DNA from: Tritrichomonas foetus
Lineage: Eukaryota; Parabasalia; Tritrichomonadida; Tritrichomonadidae
Length of the DNA: 13,391 bases
Reading direction: 5' to 3'
Assembly (NCBI GenBank): GCA_001839685.1
Contig: MLAK01000043.1
Span: forward strand, 1 to 13,391
The position numbers were made by a program, and so were the translations under genes. Shown here in pieces: positions 7,088 to 13,391 of this stretch (position 1 is its first letter; each line of letters starts with the position of its first letter). The notes beneath the pieces are model-generated. The model worked only from the letters and a program-made list of their open reading frames with translations, was not told where the DNA came from and did no database searches.

Positions 7088-8311
7088 ATGGGTGAAAGAG
7101 CCGAGGTTCCAAGATGGCAAAAGTTAACAGCAATACCAGGAATGCTTTTCTTTGGTACATGCACTGTTGTAATTCAAAAGTTCTTATTTGAGCAAAAAGC
7201 ACAAGGTTTAGATAAATATGGAGGTCCACATAAATTCAACAAGCCATGGTTTCAAACAAATTCAATGTTTATTGGAATGTTACTAGCTCTTGTTGTATAT
7301 GAAGTTCAACGTATTTTCCAAAACAGAAAACGCAGACAACAACAAGGCTTAATTACTGATGATTCTCTTGCTTCAATTGGAAGAAATGATTCACATGATT
7401 CAAAAGCACACATTAAGATGTATTTTTATGTCGCTGCACCGGCTAGTTGTGATTTACTAGCAACAGCTTTATCTAACATTGGTCTTCTTTCTATTCAAGC
7501 ATCAGTATGGCAAATGCTTCGTGGTTCCATGGTTTTATTTTCTTCTATTTTTTGTGCTTTTATTTTAAAGAGACCACATTTCCCTTACATGTGGTGGTCT
7601 GTTTTATTGGTAACAGTAGCTTTAGTCATTGTTGGCGCAGCAGCAGTTTCAAGCACAGGAGTTGGAAAAGCAGGAGTTTCTGCATCGTCAGTTACAATTG
7701 CAATATTTTTAACAATCGGTGCTCAGCTTATTCAGGCATCACAAATTGTTGTTGAAGATTTTCTTATGCATGATTTGACTGCATCACCAATCCTTATTGT
7801 TGGCTTAGAAGGATTATGGGGAACAATATTGACATGCTCTATATTTTTGCCAATTACTCAATTCGCATTTAAAGGAATGGAAGAAGGAAATGGTGTTCAT
7901 GAAGATACAATGGATACGTTTGCAATGATTGGAAATTCTAGCATTTTAATCGTCTTTGTTATATTTTATGTATTAGTCATTCTTGTATACAATGTAATGG
8001 CAATGTTTGTTACAAATATCACATCAGCTGTGGTAAGAACTATTCTTGAAGGTTTAAGAACTTTATGTATTTGGATTGTTCAACTTATTATCTTCTATGC
8101 AATTCGTGGCAAAGATTATGGCAATCAGCATCCAGAACTTGGTGAAGAATGGAACAAATGGAGTTGGATGCAGCTTGCTGGATTTTTACTCTTATTTACA
8201 GGAATGCTTCTATATAATCGAATTCTTGAGCTGCCAGTATTTAAGTATCCACCAAAGCCAGGTGAAAACAAAGGAATTGAAGATACTCCATTAATTGTAG
8301 AGGAAAAGTAA
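7088..8311 (+). CDS. SLC35F6-like drug/metabolite-transporter-superfamily protein
   Basis: A 407-residue protein with about ten membrane helices (roughly 13-31, 56-74, 110-132, 137-160, 167-188, 200-221, 232-256, 282-309, 315-338, 359-377). Features typical of the SLC35F6 branch of the nucleotide-sugar-transporter-like family are CDLLATALSNIGLL (121-134), ASVWQMLRGSMVLFSSIF (138-155), QIVVEDF (219-225), VGLEGLWG (238-245) and TNITSAVVRTILEGLRT (309-325). Residues about 77-108 form a polar cytoplasmic loop rich in Arg/Gln and Ser/Asp. The tail (386-407) is polar, ending PLIVEEK. Animal relatives are endomembrane proteins whose substrate is not settled, so no substrate is claimed. The start follows a suitable Inr. 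Confidence 0.9.
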   Translation: MGERAEVPRWQKLTAIPGMLFFGTCTVVIQKFLFEQKAQGLDKYGGPHKFNKPWFQTNSMFIGMLLALVVYEVQRIFQNRKRRQQQGLITDDSLASIGRNDSHDSKAHIKMYFYVAAPASCDLLATALSNIGLLSIQASVWQMLRGSMVLFSSIFCAFILKRPHFPYMWWSVLLVTVALVIVGAAAVSSTGVGKAGVSASSVTIAIFLTIGAQLIQASQIVVEDFLMHDLTASPILIVGLEGLWGTILTCSIFLPITQFAFKGMEEGNGVHEDTMDTFAMIGNSSILIVFVIFYVLVILVYNVMAMFVTNITSAVVRTILEGLRTLCIWIVQLIIFYAIRGKDYGNQHPELGEEWNKWSWMQLAGFLLLFTGMLLYNRILELPVFKYPPKPGENKGIEDTPLIVEEK

Positions 8312-8846
8312 TCAAATAATTTTATACATAAATTATAAAAAAATTCAACACACTATATTATATAAAAGTTTTTAAATTCATTTAAACTTAATAAGATGAA
8401 TATATCATTAGCATAAATTAAAAAGGAATGAAATGACTCCATTACATGATGAAATTGACATTATCAATCCAATTAGACTAAATTAACAAATAAGAATGCA
8501 TTGTAAATCGATTAATGTGAATATTTTAGAATAAATTCGAAAAAAATAAAACCGGAGCAAATATAATTCTAATATTTTTAACTTTCAATTACCTCAGTGT
8601 TTTTCAGTTAGTGTTTCTTTTGTATGAAAAAACAATATTTTGACACCAGCAAGTACTGAAAATAGCAATTTGATAAGTTGGCCATATAATTAAATTTCCA
8701 ATATGAAAAATCAAAAAATTGGCTTAATAAAACAAATCATTTATTTAATAAAATTCGTAGTTTTCTTTTGTCAATTTTCCTTTTTATTCAATACATTTTT
8801 CCTAAAAAATGCAGCAGGACAATTAAAAAATGAGTACTTTATCGGC
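8312..8846. other. AT-rich spacer between convergent SLC35F6-like and Rab genes
   Basis: A 535-bp spacer holding the 3' ends of both neighbours, with several TAAA-type poly(A) signals after 8311. No RNA gene or repeat was seen. A short ATG frame near 8433-8486 (17 codons) and a plus-strand frame from 8703 that runs into the antisense of the Rab gene were judged not to be genes. Confidence 0.5.
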
Positions 8847-9437
8847 TTAGCAGCATTCCTTCTTCTTCTTCTGGCTAGTGTTTTCACTGATATCGACTCC
8901 TTGCTGCTTCTGTTGGCCTGGTTGTCTTTTTGCGAGCAAATCAGAAATCGCGACTTGGAACATTCTTTCGACGCCTGATCCTGTGGTGGCTGATGTTTCA
9001 GCATAAAGGGCGCCATTTTCTGTTGCCATTGATGATGCGCTTTGGAATTCTATAACTCGCTTGTCTTCGAGATCAATTTTGTTGCCACAGACGAGAATGA
9101 TTATATTCTCCTCGACGTTTGTTTTGAGTTCGCGGATCCAGTAATTCACTGAGTCGAAAGATTCGGATTTGGTGACATCGAAAACGATGATGGCGATTAA
9201 GGCCGACCTGTAGTACATTGGAGCTAAGCCTCTGTAGACTTCTTGACCAGCCGTATCCCAAATGAGTAGCTCGAGCTGTTGATTGTCGATGGTAACATCT
9301 TTAGTAACAAAAGCAGCACCAATTGTTGGGTTGATGTTTTCTGGGACATTGCCGGAGACATACTGTGTGACAATAGACGTCTTACCAACACCACTGTCAC
9401 CAAGGAGAACAAGTTTAATTGCGTTTCCCTCAGCCAT
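8847..9437 (-). CDS. Rab5/Rab22-like small GTPase
   Basis: A 196-residue Rab with every canonical box: GDSGVGKT (13-20), switch I NPTIGAAF with Thr38, WDTAGQE (60-66), GNKID (118-122) and ETSA (147-150). It ends KKKKECC, a polybasic stretch with double cysteine for geranylgeranylation. NPTIGAAF and the LAPMYYR segment (71-77) are hallmarks of the Rab5/21/22 endosomal group, suggesting a role in early endocytic fusion. Switch II reads QEVYRG, with Val for the usual Arg, as in the other Rab here. No canonical Inr adjoins the ATG; TCAATTTA, about 22 nt upstream (9455-9462), is a weak candidate. Confidence 0.95.
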   Translation of the reverse strand: MAEGNAIKLVLLGDSGVGKTSIVTQYVSGNVPENINPTIGAAFVTKDVTIDNQQLELLIWDTAGQEVYRGLAPMYYRSALIAIIVFDVTKSESFDSVNYWIRELKTNVEENIIILVCGNKIDLEDKRVIEFQSASSMATENGALYAETSATTGSGVERMFQVAISDLLAKRQPGQQKQQGVDISENTSQKKKKECC

Positions 9438-9621
9438 TTTTTTTGGTGTTTTTTTAAATTGATATTTTCTTTTCTCAGAAATTCATTTCATTTTTGCTTT
9501 TCAATTCTGAGTAAATAAATTGATTGTCGCTTTCAATCAATTGATTTGGTTGAAGTATTGTATTCACAGAACTCTGTGATCACATTGACCAGATATAGCC
9601 AGAATTTATCCAAAATTACTA

Positions 9622-9627
9622 ATGGAA
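9622..9627 (+). repeat. Left target-site duplication
   Basis: ATGGAA directly abuts the outer end of the left inverted repeat and is repeated at 10726-10731. Including CTA, the direct repeat is 9 bp (CTAATGGAA, 9619-9627 and 10723-10731). The true duplication is therefore 6 to 9 bp. Confidence 0.55.
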
Positions 9628-9645
9628 TAGATGTATACAAACTAA
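9628..9645 (+). repeat. Left terminal inverted repeat
   Basis: TAGATGTATACAAACTAA, identical to the reverse complement of 10708-10725. A perfect 18-bp inverted match in a 13-kb window is unlikely by chance even at this AT content. Confidence 0.65.
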
Positions 9646-10006
9646 CTAGCTCTAGATGTAGAAGACCATTGAGAGATCTAAATGAATAATTGTTGATATT
9701 ATTGTCATCTAAAAATTATTTAATTGTAATCCTATTAATAATATATAAATATTATAATTTAAAAATCAAGATACAGAGAAAACCAAATCCAAAAAAAAAT
9801 TGTGAGAAAAAAATAAACCCAACAGAAATTTCTGAGAATTATTGAGATAAAAAGTGATTTTATAGCATTAATATCTTGATTATTTCTTATCATAAATCGT
9901 GCTTTTTATTATCATATGACCCTCCATCGAAAATTATAATGTTTTCCAAAATACAAAAATGAAGTATAAAAAAAATATTAATAATTTTGATATAAATAAA
10001 AAAAAT

Positions 10007-10653
10007 TTAGGCATCAATGAGAAGATTATGAATGTTTTGCCATCTAAATGGCGAGTCATCAGAAAATTCACTTGGCATTGAGTCTGGAAAAAAACATATT
10101 GGATTCCATTTTTCTTGATTTGGTCTTTCAATCGTTGTATCTGTGTCCCTGCTTGAGAATGTGCTGTTGAGGACTGCCAGTCTATTTTCTTCATATACTA
10201 AAATTTTATGACAGAAAAGATTTCAATACATTCTTATTTGTCAAATGGAAATTGAATTAATTCAACATCACTGAGTTAAAACTATCAAAGTTTTCGCGAT
10301 TTTTAATTAAAAATCGATAGAAGAAGTGTAAATAGAATTATGGGAAGCAGTATTATAATCTTTATGATTCTTGGAAAAAAAGCTTCTCACAATTTTTTTT
10401 TAGGCTTTCTCCAAAATCGCTCTTTTTTCGGTTTAATTGTTGCAAAATTTCAAAACTATGAATAAATATGGCTCATAACTATAAAAAATAGATTTAACAA
10501 TTGACTGAAAGCTGTTCACCCGAAAACTGAAACAATAGCTTCTTCAGAATCATTTTCGAAATATTTTTGAATTCGGCCATTTGCGAAGTTTGCGATAAGG
10601 GAAATTTTCGTCATTCTTTTAGCTATTTGGGTTTTGATTTTTGACTGATGGTA
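10007..10653 (-). pseudogene. Broken coding-like relic inside the transposon-like unit
   Basis: Three minus-strand pieces lie in order in three different frames. Piece 1, 10653-10516, has 45 codons with an internal ATG at 10614 starting MTKISLIANFANGR. Piece 2, 10472-10362, has 36 codons including EILQQLNRKKSDFGESLKK. Piece 3, 10222-10007, has 71 codons and ends SPFRWQNIHNLLIDA then TAA, exactly where the sequence turns AT-rich. The pieces, especially the third, are visibly richer in GC than their surroundings. The simplest reading is one ancient gene, carried or captured by the element, damaged by several frameshifts and stops. I do not recognise it as a transposase. An overlapping ATG frame (10194-9934) is considered spurious. 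Confidence 0.35.
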
Positions 10654-10707
10654 TTAAGTAATACTGATGATAAGGATCATTTTAGTGATTTCGTACGTTA
10701 AGACTAT

Positions 10708-10725
10708 TTAGTTTGTATACATCTA
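10708..10725 (-). repeat. Right terminal inverted repeat
   Basis: On the minus strand it reads TAGATGTATACAAACTAA, the same as the left end. Its outer edge touches the ATGGAA copy at 10726-10731. Confidence 0.65.
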
Positions 10726-10731
10726 ATGGAA
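10726..10731 (+). repeat. Right target-site duplication
   Basis: Second copy of ATGGAA, directly outside the right inverted repeat. Confidence 0.55.
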
Positions 10732-11587
10732 TTGTTTGGAAAACTTATTGTTATTTAAAAAAATTGAATACGAAGGCCAATTCAGTATCGGGGAAAGGTC
10801 AATTAATATATCTTTGAAAAAATTACATCATTTTTATTTTTCCATTGTGTAATTATATAACACGGATTATAATATTAGTCATTTTATAGAAGAAAAAAGT
10901 CAAGATTGGAAAAATATTGGAAGAGTCAAGAAAATCAAAATTGAGAATTCAATGTAATTCTTATTGAAAAAAACAGGGATATTTGTATTGTTTTTCAGAA
11001 AACTGAAAAGGTGAAATCTATTAATCAGCCTTTATCTCAATTGATTTGGTTTTAGTTGATAGAAATATTTTTTGACAGATGTCTATCATTCAATATTCAA
11101 TTATTGTGGATCGATTTTTGATAAAAAACATCGATAAAACCTTTTTCATTCGTTGGCTCAATAAATCAGAATTTATCATTATCTAAAAAATATCAATCAA
11201 TCTAGGGATCGTGCATATGCCCAGGGCTTAAAAAAATTACGCCAAGGGTTTGAGAAAAATCTTATATCCGAATAAATTAGACACTTTTCGATTGTTGAGA
11301 AACCCTCCTCCTAAGTATGCAAGAAGTTAACAACTATAATAGAATATAATAGATTATCTCACGAGTTCTCATACAAATTCCTCAGGATAATTTGAGTTTT
11401 ATTCTCAAAGAGGTTGTGACCAAATAAACTATGAAAAATAACACAAAAGTAGGTAAATTTCAAGTTTCTCATCTTGAGAAATGACTGATACAATCAAAAC
11501 CTACATATAATCTATAGCATTTTAAAGAAAGAAAACATAAATCAAAAAGGAATTACACTAATATTATGTTTAATTAAATTACCGTAC
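10732..11587. other. AT-rich spacer with scattered coding-like remnants
   Basis: No intact gene, RNA gene or tandem repeat. Short protein-like stretches occur on both strands; the most GC-rich is listed separately at 11165-11314. A small hairpin, TTTGAG/CTCAAA, lies at about 11391-11409. The 3' end of the Myb gene lies at the right edge. Confidence 0.4.
11165..11314 (+). pseudogene. GC-richer coding-like fragment with an in-frame stop
   Basis: A plus-strand frame of about 48 sense codons without ATG, broken by TAA at 11273-11275 and closed by TAA at 11312-11314. The segment from about 11203 on (SRDRAYAQGLKKLRQGFEKN, then IRHFSIVEKPSS after the stop) is clearly richer in GC than the spacer. 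It looks like the remnant of a gene, but the family is not recognised. Confidence 0.25.
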
Positions 11588-12409
11588 TTAATAATTAAGA
11601 ATATTTTCGATACTAATTAAATCAGAATGAAAATGACTTTGCGTTGGCTGAAACGGTAAAGCACAGCATGGTGGCAAATGTATTTTCTTGGAGACAACTT
11701 GGTGTATTGGGGATTTGATCGTTTTTTGATCGTCAAAACTATTGAGGTTAACAACAACTCTGTTAACTATACTATTAAAATTTCGAATCTGAGTTGGAAT
11801 GAAATTCGAATCACAGTTTGTATTTGGATTATCATTGACATTGTCTTTAGTATTTGGATCAGTATTTAAAAGATTACAATTCAATGAATTATTCTGAAAG
11901 TTTCCTTGATTAAATCCATGACAAATATCTTCGTCAATATTCAATTCATTTTTGATTTTACTTTTCTTGTTAAATTTAGTGTCAATATTGAAATCATATT
12001 TGGTATTTGGAACATGACTATTTTGACTGCATACAATTGATGCAATTTTCTCTTGTTGTCTGTTCAATTGTTTGACTAACTGACGACAGCGATTTCGTAC
12101 GCTCACACTTGTTCGACCAGGAAAGAAACTTGCGATTTTTGCCCAATGATTTCCAAAATTGTTAAATTGAGTCACGAGAATCGAATCTTCCTCTTTTGTC
12201 CAATCTTTAAGGTTTGCATCTGGACACAAATAATGTTTCCATCGATCTCTGCATTGTCTCGGTGTTCGACCAGGAATCTCAAGTGCGATAATTTTCCAGG
12301 AATTCGTGCCCAACTGAGCCACTGCTTTCTTTAGTTTCAAATCTTCATCGGTAGAAAATTTTTGTCTTTTAGGTTTATCTTTATCGGACTTCAAATTTGG
12401 TTGCATCAT
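11588..12409 (-). CDS. R2R3-type Myb DNA-binding protein
   Basis: A nuclear transcription factor of 273 residues. Two Myb repeats occupy about 16-62 (Phe18, Trp38, Trp57; PGRTPRQCRDRWKHYL) and 68-114 (Trp70, Trp89, Cys108; PGRTSVSVRNRCRQL). In the second repeat the third aromatic is replaced by Cys108. R2R3-Myb proteins are a large family in trichomonads, where several bind promoter elements of iron- and adhesion-related genes. The N-terminus is basic (KDKPKRQK). After the repeats a long Asn/Asp-rich low-complexity linker (about 130-225) leads to a tail with a Pro/Cys patch (LPPCCALPFQP). Two ATGs stand in tandem (12409, 12406). No perfect Inr was found; GCATATTTT, about 22 nt upstream, is a near match. 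Target genes cannot be told from the sequence. Confidence 0.92.
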   Translation of the reverse strand: MMQPNLKSDKDKPKRQKFSTDEDLKLKKAVAQLGTNSWKIIALEIPGRTPRQCRDRWKHYLCPDANLKDWTKEEDSILVTQFNNFGNHWAKIASFFPGRTSVSVRNRCRQLVKQLNRQQEKIASIVCSQNSHVPNTKYDFNIDTKFNKKSKIKNELNIDEDICHGFNQGNFQNNSLNCNLLNTDPNTKDNVNDNPNTNCDSNFIPTQIRNFNSIVNRVVVNLNSFDDQKTIKSPIHQVVSKKIHLPPCCALPFQPTQSHFHSDLISIENILNY

Positions 12410-13299
12410 AATTTGGTTCTTTTACAAAATATGCTAGGGGAAGTTTTGAAAATGTTATTTGTTATCAAAAAGGTAAATAATTTCCTGAAAGTTTTGTGAG
12501 CATTTCCAGAAAAAGTCATTACATATACTTTTTGAAATAACGCGGCATTACAAACTGTTCTTTCAAATATTTCTCTCAATTTTATCGATTTATCAATTTT
12601 TCTGAACAATGTTCTTTTGTTTTCTGAATTTTGATTTTTTTGTTTTATTCTCACGGATTCATGAAAAAATGTAAAAAAATTGTGATGGCTTCATTATTTA
12701 CTTGAACAATTGCATGAAAAATATACACAAATTATGTTACATACTATTTTTGCACATAAAATGGTGAAACTATTGTAAAAAATGATATAAAGGCACAAAA
12801 AATGAATTTCTTCACACCGAGTCTGTGATATAAAAATTTCTGAAAGAATTTTGTGAATGATTGAATAATTGATAAGGATCTCGTAAAAATATAAGTAAAT
12901 AAAAGATGTAATTATTATTACGGTTTTATTCCTAATTCATGAAGAAATGAACCAAAAAAATTTTGTGAATCAATCAGATTTCCCTTTGAAAATTTTGTGA
13001 ATCGGATCAACTTTTCTTCGGGTTCAATTATTTTCATCTAAAACTGTCTATACTTTCTTATTTATCAGGAAATAACACTCAATCACAATCTTTTATGGTA
13101 TAATTTCATAAAATAGCACCATTCACAGACTTTCAGTCAGATATTCTTTTCCTTAGAAATACCTACAGTTCATTCAAAAATTGCCTTACATGGTCAAATA
13201 CATTCAAAGTTTTTGAATCGATTTCTTTGATCCTCTACAGTTGGTGAAAGCAATTGCTTGTTTTACTTCTTCATTATTTGGATATATATATGTATTAAC
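12410..13299. other. AT-rich region upstream of the Myb gene, with recurring ATTCACAAAATTTT-like words
   Basis: This holds the Myb promoter and no clear gene. On the minus strand the word ATTCACAAAATT recurs near 12850, 12960 and 12990, with a weaker form near 12495. A minus-strand frame (12654-12406, GTG at its beginning, no ATG) overlaps the Myb start and is not called. Confidence 0.4.
12918..13037 (-). CDS. Small ATG-initiated ORF, 39 codons, unknown
   Basis: The ORF begins MKIIEPEEKLIRFTKFSKGN and ends FLHELGIKP followed by two stops. A stop codon directly precedes the ATG in frame, and no Inr lies near. Its content is charged and protein-like for such AT-rich DNA. Downstream on the same strand, another frame (about 12760-12910) contains SFTKFFQKFLYHRLGVKK, which resembles its FTKF...FLHELGIK pattern. 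This hints at remnants of one decayed repetitive protein. It could be a relic or a chance ORF; no family recognised. Confidence 0.2.
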   Translation of the reverse strand: MKIIEPEEKLIRFTKFSKGNLIDSQNFFGSFLHELGIKP

Positions 13300-13391
13300 T
13301 AGTGTTGTTGACCGTTGACCGGCCAAGTAATTCTATCGTCCTAACCGGTCAATTTGGCCGGTCATTTGATGTTAATGTAAATAAACGGTCG
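13300..13391 (+). mobile_element. Possible left end of a hAT-type DNA transposon, cut by the window edge
   Basis: From 13300 the sequence switches abruptly from AT-rich DNA to TAGTGTTGTTGACCG with many short palindromic words. TTGACCG is doubled (13308-13321). TGACCGGCCAA (13316-13326) is the exact complement of TTGGCCGGTCA (13354-13364), with further CCGGTCAA and CGGTCG copies. The terminal TAGTG fits the hAT end consensus YARNG, and subterminal palindromic repeats are common in that superfamily. The 8 bp before it (GTATTAAC, 13292-13299) would be the target duplication, but the other end is not in view. Confidence 0.4.

Larger units (their letters stand above)
9533..9715 (-). pseudogene. 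Coding-like frame crossing the left end of the transposon-like unit
   Basis: A minus-strand frame of 60 codons without ATG, ending TGA 9535-9533, with protein-like and moderately GC-rich content (for example VILDKFWLYLVNVITEFCEY). It runs through the left inverted repeat at 9628-9645, so it either predates the insertion only in its 3' part or is fortuitous. No family recognised. Confidence 0.2.
9628..10725. mobile_element. Probable DNA transposon (1.1 kb) with perfect inverted ends
   Basis: The unit is bounded by 18-bp perfect inverted repeats (TAGATGTATACAAACTAA at 9628-9645 and its complement at 10708-10725). ATGGAA stands immediately outside both ends, as expected for a target-site duplication. 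The two ends may stay weakly similar further inward. At 1098 bp and with no intact ORF it would be non-autonomous or decayed. The inside is AT-rich with broken coding-like pieces on the minus strand. The superfamily is not identified; a 9-bp duplication would suit Mutator-like elements, but this is speculative. Both parts of the structure were seen directly in the sequence. Confidence 0.6.

Noticed and set aside
8703..8978. Plus-strand frame of 91 codons
   Set aside because: Its right half is antisense to the Rab5-like C-terminal coding region and its left half is AT-rich spacer; no Inr.
9564..9584. Perfect small hairpin TCACAGA-AC-TCTGTGA and the palindrome TGTGATCACA
   Set aside because: Too short to assign a role; no neighbouring gene start or other regulatory context.
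9934..10194. Minus-strand ATG frame of 86 codons inside the transposon-like unit
   Set aside because: Its second half runs through A/T homopolymers, giving a poly-Phe/Leu tail. The overlapping frame that stops at 10007 fits the composition boundary better.
9791..10401. 18-base inverted match of A9-TTGTGAGAA at 9791-9808 and 10384-10401
   Set aside because: Half of it is a homopolymer, and the copies are not symmetrically placed in the transposon-like unit, so it is probably chance.
12406..12654. Minus-strand 82-codon frame overlapping the Myb start
   Set aside because: It begins at GTG, which is not a normal eukaryotic start, has no Inr, and such lengths arise by chance at this AT content.

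Overview
The window looks like nuclear DNA of a parabasalid protist (trichomonad), most likely Tritrichomonas foetus or a close relative. This is inferred from gene content and promoter signals, not from a database match. The DNA is AT-rich with compact, apparently intronless genes. Several genes have the trichomonad initiator (Inr, TCA+1-Y-W) 8-17 nt before the ATG. The gene set is typical of trichomonads: Rab GTPases, an R2R3-Myb factor, a kinase-like protein with a Sel1-type repeat, a tetraspanin-like protein and a beta-helix-like surface protein. No rRNA, tRNA or CRISPR was seen.

Layout, left to right. (1) 1-250: divergent promoter with two back-to-back Inr elements; a possible minus-strand gene start runs to the left edge. 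(2) 253-1224 (+): surface protein with C-x-F rungs and a C-terminal membrane anchor, convergent with (3) 1278-2624 (-): sugar-porter MFS transporter. (4) 3420-4625 (-): degenerate kinase-like protein, Sel1-like repeat and acidic tail. (5) 4917-5513 (+): divergent Rab. (6) 5647-5755: five 22-bp tandem units. (7) 5926-6516 (-): tetraspanin-like four-pass protein. (8) 7088-8311 (+): SLC35F6-like transporter. (9) 8847-9437 (-): Rab5/22-type GTPase. (10) 9628-10725: an apparent DNA transposon with 18-bp perfect terminal inverted repeats and flanking target duplications, holding broken coding-like pieces. (11) 11588-12409 (-): R2R3-Myb. (12) 13300-13391: GC-rich palindromic sequence resembling the end of a hAT element that continues beyond the window.

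The genes do not form an operon or an obvious pathway. Several belong to membrane traffic and the cell surface (two Rabs, tetraspanin, two transporters, surface protein), which are expanded families in trichomonads. The likeliest unannotated content is the transposon-like unit at 9.6-10.7 kb, the possible hAT end at 13.3 kb, and a frameshifted coding-like relic between the tetraspanin and SLC35F6-like genes. In DNA this AT-rich, open frames of 60-90 codons arise by chance, so frames without an ATG or Inr are given low confidence.
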